Part shown: piece after piece, positions 1-9,600 of the stretch
Layout of the letters: each line of letters opens with the position of its first letter
Position numbering within the stretch: position 1 is the stretch's first letter
DNA from: Pinguiococcus pyrenoidosus
Lineage: Eukaryota; Sar; Pinguiophyceae; Pinguiochrysidales; Pinguiochrysidaceae
Assembly: GCA_019677205.1 (NCBI GenBank)
Contig: JAAMXY010000310.1
Location: 15,784-47,609 of the forward strand
Direction of reading: 5' to 3'
DNA: 31,826 nt
The notes under the pieces: generated by a model
The model's input: the letters and a program-made list of their open reading frames with translations, nothing else
Database searches by the model: none
Told to the model about the DNA's origin: nothing
Translations under genes and position numbers: made by a program

Positions 1-30
1 CCCCCCCCCTTGGCAGCCGCGGACAGTAGC

Positions 31-42
31 ATGTCCCTGTGA
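31..42 (+). promoter_or_regulatory. Possible three-codon upstream ORF
   Basis: An ATG at 31 opens a Met-Ser-Leu-stop mini-ORF. It ends seven bases before the start of the 49-1716 gene and is in the same frame. If it lies in the mRNA leader it could lower initiation at the main start. This is inference from sequence only, and the transcription start is unknown. Confidence 0.25.
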
Positions 43-48
43 GAGGCA

Positions 49-1716
49 ATGACGCAGGAAACGCCTGAGACGGTGTCTCTGCCCCCAGTGCAGCCGCCAG
101 CCCGACTAAGCAGCCACAGCAACAACACCGCGGACCGCGTCGCCGTGCTTGGAATGGACCCCGAGCAAGCCAGGCAAACGAGGGAGCGACCCAAGCTCTC
201 GCCGGAGGAGCTCGATGCCGCCTGCACGCAGGCCATCATCTCGCAGAAGTCTCCCTCGTTCCTACTGGCGGAGGCGCGCATGCTGGCGAGCCAGAGAAGG
301 CTGCAGGAGCAACGCGAGCAAAGCGAGCAGGAGAACACGGGGGACGAGGGCGCCGGAGGTCCAAGCCGTGCGCGAGTGAAGATGCGATGGCAGGACTTGA
401 AGAGCCAGATCGCGGCCAAGAGGAACGAGAACATCAGCGTGGCCAGGTCCATGGCGTACCCGTACGCCAGCCTGCGCAAGATGCAGGAGCGGCAGGAAAG
501 CCGCAAGCTTGTTCGCGGGCCCAACGGACGCGTCTATGACATCTACGAGCTCCGCGCCGTGTTCTTCAAAACCATCTGCGACGGCGTGGACATCCAACGC
601 TTCGCTGTCGGCACATCTGGTGACGCCATGGCCAAGACGCACCGCATGCAGTCCCTGTGGAAGGCGAGGATGAGGTTCATTGAGATTGGTGTCCAGCAGC
701 AGAGTACGAAGAAGGTGTCCACCGACTTCCACAGCGTGAGGCTGAACAGCCAGCGGAACCACATGGCTCAGGCGATCAGCGACGGTTTCGAGAACCTTGC
801 GCTCATTATCGAGTGGGGCAATCCCCTGGAGGCTCCCGAGCACAAGAAGAACTCGTAAGTCAGGTCTTTGGCAGCCCCATCGTCGCATCCATCTCAAAAT
901 CCTTTTCGCCCTCAGGACGTGGGACTGGACACAGCATTTCTCGAAGCGAAGTTCGAACGCGGCCGCGGAGCTCGCCAACGACGAAAGGTAAGGCCATGCG
1001 AAGTGTAGGATTGGCAAGCTCCGTGTTTCTTGGCGAGGTGCCTGACCCTATCTGGAACATTCAACTTGAACCGCAGCGATTCGGGTGGATTTGCGAGCCT
1101 CGTGAGCGCCATGCTGCAAGGGCGGCGTGTTGCACGAAAAGTGTCTCCCATGATATCGCAGAGTGAGGAGGCGAGCATCCAGAGCGCCGGAAGCCTGTCG
1201 CAGCAAAACCTAGCGGAGACAACTCCGCCGACAAGCGATGTCCCGATTTGGGGTCGAGTCCGCTTTCCTCTCAGTGGCCTCGTGAGCACCAAGAAGTGGT
1301 GGGGAGGAGCGGAGGCCTCGGGCATCGACATCCTCTACCACACCGCCGTTGGAGAAGGCTCCGGAGAATCCCTCACCATCGAGCCCGCGGTGCACAAGTC
1401 CAGCAAAGAGAAGACTTCGGACACGCCAAGCCGATGGGACACCTGGATGGAAGCGGTGCACCTCAAGACAAGAGACAAGGACTCCTTGTCCTCCAAGGAC
1501 TTGCACACGCACCCCGTGGAGGCCAGCATTGCTGGCTGGCAGGGCAGAAGGCAAGAGTCCCAATTCCAGAAACCGCTGCCAATCGGAGAGACAAAGCCCA
1601 AGAACGCCGCGTCTGTCGCGCAGAGGTTCCAGATAGTCTGCGCAAACGAAGAGGAAGCCGTCGCGATGAGCTATGGCATCGGTCTGGTGATCCAAGCGTA
1701 TCACGAAGAGGTCTAG
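49..1716 (+). CDS. Unrecognised 505-aa protein, three exons
   Basis: I do not recognise this protein. Proposed exons are 49-854, 916-987 and 1077-1716, with introns GTAAGT...CAG (61 bp) and GTAAGG...CAG (89 bp). Both introns are phase 2 and the three exons join in one frame to a stop at 1716. The start is the first ATG after an in-frame stop at 40-42. The N-terminal quarter is polar and rich in Gln, Glu and Arg, with a likely helical stretch around residues 70-105. Residues about 110-255 look most conserved and basic-aromatic (for example RMQSLWKARMRFIEIG). The C-terminal half is Ser/Lys-rich and low in complexity, ending in a short hydrophobic segment (AMSYGIGLVIQAYHEEV). There is no signal peptide or clear catalytic motif. 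It converges on CDC27 with only 74 bases between stops, so the 3' UTRs probably overlap. Confidence 0.6.
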
Positions 1717-1790
1717 ACTGCGCCATGCAGCGATGGCTCGGAAGCCAGCTCGCCGCACTCCGCGAGGCGAGCGTTGCCTTATGAAATCAA

Positions 1791-3374
1791 TTAGAAAGTG
1801 TCTTCTTCGTCATTCTCCATGGCGTCCTTCAGAAAGTTGGTGTCTTTTGGGTCTAAGTCGAGCGCGGTCGTGAAATGGCGTCGAGCCTCGTCGGCATAAC
1901 CTAGCTTCTTCAACACCTTGCCAAGCAAGGTGTGCACCGACGGCTCCTTGGGAGCGGCGTCGCAGACGACTTTCAGCTCCTCCACCGCCTCGGAGAGGCG
2001 ATCCACCTGAAGCAGTACATTCGCTCGCTGAAATCTGGCTTGGGGATTGTTCTTGCCCAGCGCAATCGCGCGATCTAGCATGTCTATGGCCTCCTCATGC
2101 TGATCTCGGGACTGAAGCACCATTCCCAGGTAGCAGAAGAGAACCGAGGATCTCGGGTGAAGGGCGATGGCTCGTCGAAAGTGGAACTCGGCGAGCTCCA
2201 GCTTCTCTTGCCTGTAGTAGATCGCTCCGATCCCGTACCAGCCATTGTAGTGTCTTTCATCTGTTCGGATGGCGTGGCGATAACATGCAAGCGCCCTGTC
2301 AAAGTCCTCGTTCGCGACATACTCGTGCCCGCAGAGGCTGTAGGCGTAGGTGAAGTTCTTGTCGACCTGCAGGGCCCTCTTGAAGAAGCGGATCGCCGTC
2401 TCGTGCTCTTTCTGCAGGCTGAAGCAGTTGCCCACGACGCACCACACCTCCGGCCGCATGCGGTCCATCCGCTTCGCCTTCTGCGCCAAGTAGCAGAGCT
2501 CCACCTCCTTCTTCAGATGCCAATACGCCGTGGAGAGAAGCTCCAGCCCTGCTATGCGGTAAGGGGCGAGGCGCTGCATCTGCTGGAGGGCCTCGACCGC
2601 GCGGTCGTACTCGCCCTTCTCGAAGTACGCCTTGCCCAGCTGATACTGCACCCAGCCGGTCTGCAAGTGCCTTGGCGGCAGCGTGTACAGCGTCTGCACC
2701 GCCGCGTCGCTCTCATAGTGGCAATTGTGCTGGAAGGCCTGGCAGAGCGTCGCCAGGAGCTGCAAGAAGTGCTCCACCTGCAGCTTCGAGCCGATGCCCG
2801 CGATCTGCGGCGAGTTGACGCCGTGAGCCACTTCTGCTCGCGCGTCAAAACTGTTGCCACCGAGCTGGGAGAGCGCCTCCACCGCGGTCCACTGCATCGG
2901 GTCCACCTGGATGGCCATGGCGTAGCACGCCTTGGCCTCGTCGGTCTGACCCGCGGCCCGGCAGATGTCCCCCAGGAGCGCCAGCCCCGCCGCGCCCCCC
3001 GGCACGCTCTTCCCCTGGTCCTTCCGCACGAGGTCGCGAAGTCCGTTCACCGCGGTTTGGGCGCGCTTGGGCCCCAGCAGATGCTCTTCTGCGGCGCGCA
3101 GGCGCCCGAGGCGGAAGGCCGCCTGAGCGGACAGATACCGCGCGCGCAGGTCTGTGTAGGGCTCCAACACGGCCAGCGCCGCGGCGTGGCGGCCGGCATA
3201 TAGATGCGATTGTGCCAGCAGATGCGCGTGCTCGCTGATGGGCTCTTCGGCCAGCAGGCGCTCCGCCAGAAAGGTGGCGCTGTCGTACTGGTGGTCCGCG
3301 AGGTACCGCTGCACGAGTTGCGCCACAAAGTCCAGCGCTTGGCTCGACGAGTCCTGCGTCACTAGCGATGGCAT
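1791..3374 (-). CDS. CDC27: Anaphase-promoting complex subunit 3 (CDC27/APC3), TPR protein
   Basis: This is a core subunit of the anaphase-promoting complex/cyclosome, the ubiquitin ligase that drives mitotic exit. In the family the TPR superhelix binds the Ile-Arg tails of the co-activators CDC20 and CDH1. The 527-aa intronless frame has an N-terminal half with YDSATFLAERLLAEEP (APC3 TPR1 type). Its C-terminal TPR array includes AYSLCGHEYVANEDFDRALA and HYNGWYGIGAIYYRQEKLEL, a near-diagnostic CDC27 stretch. The end is acidic (AMENDEEDTF). I chose the ATG at 3374 because family similarity begins there. An upstream in-frame ATG at 3557 would add 61 residues from AT-rich sequence that looks like promoter. 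At 527 aa it is shorter than the usual 750-820 aa; the long disordered linker between TPR blocks is nearly absent. It is divergent from SF1. Confidence 0.93.
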   Translation of the reverse strand: MPSLVTQDSSSQALDFVAQLVQRYLADHQYDSATFLAERLLAEEPISEHAHLLAQSHLYAGRHAAALAVLEPYTDLRARYLSAQAAFRLGRLRAAEEHLLGPKRAQTAVNGLRDLVRKDQGKSVPGGAAGLALLGDICRAAGQTDEAKACYAMAIQVDPMQWTAVEALSQLGGNSFDARAEVAHGVNSPQIAGIGSKLQVEHFLQLLATLCQAFQHNCHYESDAAVQTLYTLPPRHLQTGWVQYQLGKAYFEKGEYDRAVEALQQMQRLAPYRIAGLELLSTAYWHLKKEVELCYLAQKAKRMDRMRPEVWCVVGNCFSLQKEHETAIRFFKRALQVDKNFTYAYSLCGHEYVANEDFDRALACYRHAIRTDERHYNGWYGIGAIYYRQEKLELAEFHFRRAIALHPRSSVLFCYLGMVLQSRDQHEEAIDMLDRAIALGKNNPQARFQRANVLLQVDRLSEAVEELKVVCDAAPKEPSVHTLLGKVLKKLGYADEARRHFTTALDLDPKDTNFLKDAMENDEEDTF

Positions 3375-3703
3375 GGCGCACAGCGAGCGAAAAGCGCACA
3401 ACACCGCGGCAAAGCTTCGAAATCGCCCCTTGGAAAAAGCGCGGGAAAATCGATCCGACTTGAATTCCTCCAGAGTTTTGAAATTTATAAAATCGAAGTG
3501 TTTGAGATATTGCGCGCAGTGGAAATATAATGAAGTAAACAAAATGGCCTGATTCATTATTCAAAATAAAAGTACAACATATTTTGAATGGTAAAATATC
3601 ACAATTTGCCTAGTTAATTTGAAAGGGACGGACGAGAAGCCTCTCGAAGGTGTAGAAAGGCCTCCGAACGCGCGCGCTTTTCGCGCCACACAGGCCTCTC
3701 ACC
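3375..3703. promoter_or_regulatory. Bidirectional promoter region, CDC27 / SF1
   Basis: This is 329 bases between the divergent ATGs of CDC27 and SF1. The middle (about 3470-3620) is clearly AT-rich against GC-rich coding flanks. It holds A/T runs such as AAATTTATAAAA near 3480, and no convincing gene. Presumably it carries the promoters and leaders of both genes. Confidence 0.5.
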
Positions 3704-5575
3704 ATGTCCGCCACCCAGGTGCGCACCGAGCCGGTCCCCATCGCGCTGGATCTGGGGCCTCCTTCCGATTCGGTGGCGAAGCGCAAGAAGCGCAACCGCT
3801 GGGGCGACAAATCCGCCCCCTCCGCTGCGGAAAATGGCGCCAACAGCGACGAAGCCAAGGCGGCAGCGCCCGCAGAGGCCGACGCGGGCCGCAAGCGCGC
3901 GCGGAAGAGTCGCTGGGGCACGCCCAGCGAGCCCGCGAGCGGCACTAGCGGGCGCAGGAGCCGCTGGGGCGCCAAGGACGCCGCGCCCGGTCAGCTGAGC
4001 ACGGAGAAGATGCAGGAAATGGTGCTTCTGCAGGTGCGGCTTAAGCAGCTGACGGATAGCCTGATGAACGTGGCTGCAGAGGCGGCGCGGATCGACGCTC
4101 TGCCGGCGGAGGACCCCGAGCGGAGCCCGTCGCCGCAGCCGCTGTACGACACGAACGGCAAGAGGACCAACTCTCGAGAGGAGCGAATGCGCAAGAAGCT
4201 CACGGAGGAGCGCCAGAGCATCATCGAGAAGCTGACGGGGCTGAACCCCAACTTCCGCTACGGCATGGCCGGCCGCTCCAGCGAGAGGATCACGCGGAAG
4301 GTGTACATTCCCGTGGAGGAGTTCCCCAACTACAACTTCATCGGCCTCATCATCGGCCCGCGCGGCAACACGCAGAAGCGCATGGAGCGCGAGACGGGCT
4401 GCCGCATCGCCATCCGCGGGAAGGGCAGTGTGAAGGAAGGCAGTCGGCATCGGAACAGCACCATCAACAGCGACGACATCAACGACAAGCTCCACGTGCT
4501 CATCACGGGCCCGAACGAGGAGGCCGTGGAGAACGCCGCGAGAATGGTCACCGAGCTCATGGTGCCCATCGACGATGACCTCAACGAGCACAAGCAGCGC
4601 CAGCTGCGAGAGCTGGCGCTGATCAACGGCACGCTCCGCGAAGACGAGCATTGCCACGTGTGCGGAGAGCGAGGGCATCGCCAGTACGAGTGCCCGCGCC
4701 GAGCCGCCCACCTGGGCGTGCAGGCCGCGAATGTGCGCTGTAAGATCTGTGGGGATCGCTCACACCCGACGAGAGACTGCCCCTTGCGGAAGGAGGACAA
4801 CGTGGCGGCGTCGCAGCTGGAGCAGGAGTTCCAGTCCTTCATGGGCGAGCTGGACGGCAAGCCGCAGCAGCCGCGCCGCGATCCCGCCATGTCCAGCGAG
4901 CCGGGGGGCTTTGCTGCCCGGCCGGGAGGCGCCATGCCGCCGCGAGATGCGCCTCGGCCGAATCCGGCAGCGGCCAGTGCGGCACCGGCTCCCGCCCCGG
5001 CGCCAGTGCCCGCCCCGGCGCCGACGCCCGCCCAAGCACCCTTGCCAGCGCGGCCGCACGGAGCAGCTCCTCAGGGGCCGCCGCAGAATGCGGCTCCCCA
5101 AGGCATGCCACCTCAGGGTCATCAGCAGGGCCATCAGCAGGGTCATCAGCAGGGGTATTCGCAAGCTCATCAGCAGGGTCATCAGCAAGGGTATTCGCAG
5201 GGTCATCAGCAGGGTCATCAGCAGGGGTACTCGCCGGCTCAGATGCCGCCGCAGGGAGCTGGGTACGCACAGCAAGGTCAAGCGCAGGCTGCGTACGGTG
5301 GCTATCCGGGGTATCAGCAGCCACAGGGGTATGGATATGGTTACGGACAGCAGTACCCTTACGCACAGGCGCAAGGGGCATATCCATACGCATGGGGAGC
5401 GGCCTATGGAGCGGCGTATCAGTACCCAGGACAGGCACCGGCGGCTGGCGCAGCTCCACCGCTGCCTGGCATGCCGCCACTGCCGACCAGCCAGGCACCG
5501 CCTTTGCCGCCTGGGGACGCAGCGCCTTTGCCACCGGGACCGCCCAATGCGCCTCCGCCTCCCCCTTCCGGGTAG
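3704..5575 (+). CDS. SF1: Splicing factor 1 / branchpoint-binding protein
   Basis: SF1/BBP recognises the intron branchpoint and, with U2AF, commits pre-mRNA to splicing. The intronless 623-aa protein has the full family order. The N-terminus holds three basic Arg-Trp motifs (residues about 26-34, 63-72 and 84-89: KRKKRNRWG, RKRARKSRWG, GRRSRWG), similar to U2AF ligand motifs. A helical hairpin follows with SPSPQPLYD, the site phosphorylated in animal SF1. Next is a KH-QUA2 domain (about 200-310) with IIGPRGNT and IRGKGSVKEG. Two CCHC zinc knuckles come at about 316-331 (CHVCGERGHRQYEC) and 345-358 (CKICGDRSHPTRDC). The tail is Pro/Ala-rich, then His-Gln-Gln-Gly repeats, a Gly/Tyr/Gln stretch and PPLPPG motifs. 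Three RW motifs is odd, since one is usual in SF1. A second KH gene lies just downstream. Confidence 0.95.
   Translation: MSATQVRTEPVPIALDLGPPSDSVAKRKKRNRWGDKSAPSAAENGANSDEAKAAAPAEADAGRKRARKSRWGTPSEPASGTSGRRSRWGAKDAAPGQLSTEKMQEMVLLQVRLKQLTDSLMNVAAEAARIDALPAEDPERSPSPQPLYDTNGKRTNSREERMRKKLTEERQSIIEKLTGLNPNFRYGMAGRSSERITRKVYIPVEEFPNYNFIGLIIGPRGNTQKRMERETGCRIAIRGKGSVKEGSRHRNSTINSDDINDKLHVLITGPNEEAVENAARMVTELMVPIDDDLNEHKQRQLRELALINGTLREDEHCHVCGERGHRQYECPRRAAHLGVQAANVRCKICGDRSHPTRDCPLRKEDNVAASQLEQEFQSFMGELDGKPQQPRRDPAMSSEPGGFAARPGGAMPPRDAPRPNPAAASAAPAPAPAPVPAPAPTPAQAPLPARPHGAAPQGPPQNAAPQGMPPQGHQQGHQQGHQQGYSQAHQQGHQQGYSQGHQQGHQQGYSPAQMPPQGAGYAQQGQAQAAYGGYPGYQQPQGYGYGYGQQYPYAQAQGAYPYAWGAAYGAAYQYPGQAPAAGAAPPLPGMPPLPTSQAPPLPPGDAAPLPPGPPNAPPPPPSG
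5117..5232 (+). repeat. 12-bp tandem repeat coding His-Gln-Gln-Gly inside SF1
   Basis: About nine degenerate copies of a 12-base unit (CATCAGCAGGGT and variants) lie in frame in the SF1 tail. They are interrupted by TATTCG-type units coding Tyr-Ser. The product is a low-complexity GHQQGHQQGYSQ-like tract. Copies are nearly identical at DNA level, which suggests recent slippage and likely length polymorphism. Confidence 0.85.
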
Positions 5576-6129
5576 ATTGATGATGGCTGAGCACCCGAAG
5601 AATGCATGAACACGAGATAGGCAGGCAGAGACGGGAGACGTGCTCCAGGAGTAAATCCTTCGATTTGGACTCTCTTGCACGCCTCTTGCGCTTCTCTTGC
5701 ACACGTCTTGCTCTTGCTGCTCCCGCCCCTCGACCATCTTGGTGATCAGGCAATGCGTGGCCTTCCCCTCCCCAGCAGTCTCTTCATCGCTTCATTGGCT
5801 ACTACCGTTACTCCATATTACAAAATCAACATTCAGTCTCAAAATGTCATGAAGACAAAAAATATATAATTCAATGAATAGAAACGTACAGCTCTTCAGA
5901 CCTCCGCCGCCTTCCGTGGTTTTGCCCTGTCTGGCGATAACCACCGGCACGGAGGACGCTGGTGGCTTCTTGGACCAGCCCCGCGAAGCAGCCCTGCAAG
6001 CCTCAGAGTCCTGAGAGGCTAGACAACGCGCCTGAGAAGCCGCAGGGCTTGTCCACAACGTCGAGTTTGTGGAATGGTCCAGAGCCCTTTTGCCGCGTTT
6101 CAGGCCTCTCCAGCGACGTATCTTCAGCG
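5576..6129. other. Interval between SF1 and the small KH gene
   Basis: This holds 554 bases with no convincing long coding frame. The part after the SF1 stop is rich in CTCTTGC-type pyrimidine motifs (5670-5720), followed by an AT-rich stretch (5800-5885) that could hold a polyadenylation region. The part just before 6130 is open in the KH frame back to about 5962 without an ATG. A possible 3' splice site (CGTTTCAG, ending 6103) lies within it, so an upstream non-coding or coding exon of the KH gene cannot be excluded. Confidence 0.4.
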
Positions 6130-6429
6130 ATGAGTGGCTCAGTCACCCGGAAGCTCTACCTCCCAATCCAGCAGCATCCAGGGACAAACTTTGTGGGAGT
6201 CATCATCGGACCGAGAGGCAGCACCATGAGGAGACTGCAGGAGAGCTCGGGATGCTCGCTTGCCGTCCGCGGCAGCAGAGAAGCGAGCAGCGCGGAAGAC
6301 CAGCTGCACGTGCTGATTACTGGCGCCAACGAGGACGCAGTCGAGACGGCATTGGCGTCGTTGGCGCAGCTGGTGCCTGAGCTCATGAGTGGCCGCGTCG
6401 GCGACGACGAGGAGGAAGAGGAGAGCTAG
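6130..6429 (+). CDS. Small single-KH-domain protein of SF1/STAR type
   Basis: This is a 99-aa protein that is almost only one KH domain. The start VTRKLYLPIQQ parallels ITRKVYIPVEE of SF1. The RNA-binding loop is IIGPRGSTMRRLQESSGC, and the end of the fold is LHVLITGANEDAVE, matching LHVLITGPNEEAVE in SF1. The tail is acidic (GDDEEEEES). It lacks the SF1 zinc knuckles, RW motifs and proline-rich tail, and it has a shorter loop after the GPRG motif. ATG 6130 is the first in-frame ATG; the frame is open upstream, so the 5' end is uncertain. It lies in tandem with SF1 and probably arose from it or from a common KH ancestor. It may bind branchpoint-like RNA, but that is inference. It could also be a terminal exon of a longer gene. 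Confidence 0.65.
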   Translation: MSGSVTRKLYLPIQQHPGTNFVGVIIGPRGSTMRRLQESSGCSLAVRGSREASSAEDQLHVLITGANEDAVETALASLAQLVPELMSGRVGDDEEEEES

Positions 6430-6467
6430 CGAAAGGGAAGGACAAGTTGGAAGAACAAGTTGGAAGA

Positions 6468-6497
6468 TCAAGCAGATGGGGAAGCAGATGGGGAAGC
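6468..6497 (+). repeat. Short 12-bp direct repeat
   Basis: The unit GCAGATGGGGAA occurs twice in a row, followed by a partial third copy (GCAAAGGAA), in the convergent spacer between the KH gene and SPT6. No function is evident. Confidence 0.6.
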
Positions 6498-6632
6498 AAA
6501 GGAAGTTTTACCAAGCTGTAGGGATCTCAAAAAGTGACTCAGACCGCACGGGCAGAGGCTTCGTCGCTTTCAGCTCCTTCCCTCTTCTTCTTTGGCTTCA
6601 GCTCCGAAGGAGCGCTGCCAGCCCGAGGAGCG

Positions 6633-9600
6633 CTAGAAGTGCTTTAAGAAATCCTCTGCCTGTTGCTCTGCCGCACGTTGCTCCTCTGTGCTGCTCTGCA
6701 TCTGCGTCATCCAAGCAGGCAAGGTGCTGCCGCGGCCACGACCGCGGCCACGACCTTGCGGAGGCTGCTGCGCCGGCAATCCTGGTGGGATCGCCGCCCT
6801 GGGCGGCATCGGCATGCTGCCGTACGGATTGCTCGGGGGCGGCGGCGGCGGCGGCGGCGCCAAGGCGGTGAGAGGCATCTGAGGTGCGCCGGAAGGCATC
6901 TGCAGAGCCGGCGCGGGGTATCCAGGCATGCCGCTCGGCGGACGAGGCGGTGCGAAAGGAAGTTGGCCCGTGTACGCCGGCGGCGCCGCCTGCATCGGAG
7001 CCGCGGCCACAGGAATCGGTAGCGGTACGGGGGGAGGAGGAGCCACTGGTGCTGGGGGCCGCGCTTCGCGCACGGGCTCCCGATTCGCAGGCGGAGAATC
7101 CCAGCGCCTCCTGCGCCTTTCGCCCTCTCGCGGCGCCGCTTGCGTCGAGGGTCGACTGGGTGGCGGCGGCTGTGAGGAGGTGCTGAGCGCGGCGCGTGCC
7201 GCCTCCCTCTCTGCCCGTTCCTGCTGCTGCTTCTTGTTGAAGTTCTGCTTGAAGTGAGCGATCAGGCTGTCGACCTCTGTGAAGTGCTTCTTCATGTATC
7301 GGAATCCCTGCCGATCGACGGTGACGATCTCGTTCCGAAGCTTCTTGTAGATGTAGCAGAGGTTGAAGACGCCGGGCCTCGACTCCGATCGCCGGAAGAA
7401 GTACGGCACGCGGGTGGGCTCCCTCTTGTAGGCTGCCTTCAACGCCGACTCGACGGATTCGCGATCGCCCCGCTTGTACTTGGCGTGCCCGAGCATCTGG
7501 GACACGTAGTCGTTCATCGGAAGGATGAGGCTAGCGATGACCTCGTCCAGATCTTCGTACTCCTCGTCCTTGATGCGCAGCTTCTGCGCAAGGCCGACGT
7601 TGCCCGCCTTCTGCCCGACCTCTTCGACCTCGATGTGCTTGAAGACGCCCTCGAGGAAGGCCCACGTGATGGCCAAAGCCGTGTCGCCCCGCGTCGACGG
7701 CCGAATGATGAACGATCCTCGTTCCTTGCCTGCCAAGTCCTTCTCGGCTTGCTTGGAGGTGATGTTCTGGAAGTTGTCATGCTGAAGGGCGCGCGCGGTC
7801 CACCCCTGCCTGCGCGCGGGCCCTTTCTCCGCATCACGATCCTCCGGGCCTTGCGCGTCTTGGATCACCTTCTGCATCTCCTTGACGCTGCTGATCACGC
7901 TTGCTCGGTGGTCCGCGACCACTTCGTCCATCACCAGCAGGTCCAAGTACTGCGCATCAAGCGGCAGCTCCGGCAGGGCCAGATCCTCAGCGACGTACAT
8001 CCTCGGCCGGTTGTCGTCGAAGCGCTCCGATCGCCTGCGGCGCTCTTCCTCCTCGTTGACGAGAAGGGTTGGGCTCTTCTCAAAATCCTCCGGCCGCAAG
8101 CTCAGGCGCACCAAGAAGTTGTTCTTCTCGATCCCGACCACGATGGCCTGCAGCACTGCATTCACCGGCGGGGGCGAGGCATCCTGGTCGCCGAGGTTTC
8201 GGAAAGAGATGGACCCGAAGATACCGGAGTCCAGCTCGACTCGGACATTCCGGCGGTCCCGATTGACTTCGATCACACTGCACGTGCGAATGCAGCCGGG
8301 GTAAAGGCTGCGCACCGTCTCGCCGGTGAGGGCCTCGAAGACGTCCGCGGCGCCCGGCCCGCGATACGGCTCGCGCGGGTCCAAAAACGGGAAGCGGAGC
8401 TCATCCAGGGCCATCTCCAGTTGGTAGCGGACGTTCACATTGTACTCGCTCTTCAGCAGGTTTGCGAAGGCCTTCTCATTCTGCTCGTCGTCCTGGCCGG
8501 GAATGATGATCATCTGTCCAAGGAGCTCGTCATAGGTGAGCCCTTGCTGACGTATCCTGCTCCTGGTCTCCTCATCGCTCGGGGAGAAGGTGATGTCCTT
8601 CGCCAACACCAGCTTCAGCTGCTCGTGGCTGTCCGTCATCACTCTGGTGATTATGGTCTCCGGTGCCAAGCCATCCGTTATGTTGGAGTCCAGACCATCG
8701 GGGTCTGCGGCCTCTCCGTAGGCCGCCTTGCACATGCGGAAGATCCAATCGTTCTTTATGTACATTTCGTGGTGGATCCGCGTGGCGTCCAGCGGATGGA
8801 ACTCGGGCGCCTCGGAGTAGTCATCAGTAAATCCCAGCTTCAGCGGGTGGGCGTCCACAATGCGCAGGAAGCCGATGCACTCCGTGTGCACCAGGTTGTC
8901 CATGAGCCCGTTCTCGAGAATTTCGGTTCGCTTCATGAGGCTGCCGCCGCGCTGAAGGATGGCGCTGCGGAGCGCCGTGGCCTTGCGTATACCCAGACCA
9001 GGCACAAACGCGAGGGGGCCGAGCAAATGCTCCCTCTGGACGCAAGCGTTGATGTCCACGCCCACGTCCGCGACGCAGTCCTGCAGAATCATGTCGTACT
9101 TCTTCGTCAGTGGCTTCGCGGGGAGCATCCACTGGAGCTCGTGGAGGTTCAAAGACAGGATCTCCTGACCAAAGTCTTTGCCTCCGGCGTTGAATACGTT
9201 GAACATGGAGCAGAGCTCGACCAAGGGATCCTGAATGTACCGGGCCGCTCCAAGGGCCATGCGCGCACTCCGAGAGAGATTCTCCGTCTGAGCATTGGAG
9301 CGCGGAGAGTGCGCAAAGATCTGGTGGGCTCGGACCGGCTCGAACAGAACCTCGCAGCTGTAGTCCTTGTGTGCCGTGGAGCCCGACCCGAGGTCATCGT
9401 CGTAGATGTAGTCGCTGTCATGCTCCTCCTTCTTCGCCCAGCCGTCCTTGACTTGCTTCGCGGCCTCCTCGATCGTCTTCGCGAGGAACCTCTGCAGCCT
9501 CCGAGCCCGAAGTCCGCCGAAGGAGCTCACCACCGCCACGTACGGCACGTAGTCCCGAACGAGCTGCTTCAGCAGCACCTCGGCCCCCAACGCTCCGTTC

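Noticed and set aside
2097-3203. Long open frame antisense to CDC27
   Set aside because: The translation is Leu/Val/Arg-rich without family features; the minus strand gives clear TPR repeats.
3375-3557. 61-residue N-terminal extension of CDC27 from an upstream ATG
   Set aside because: The extension comes from AT-rich sequence with unusual composition, and CDC27 similarity begins right after the ATG at 3374.
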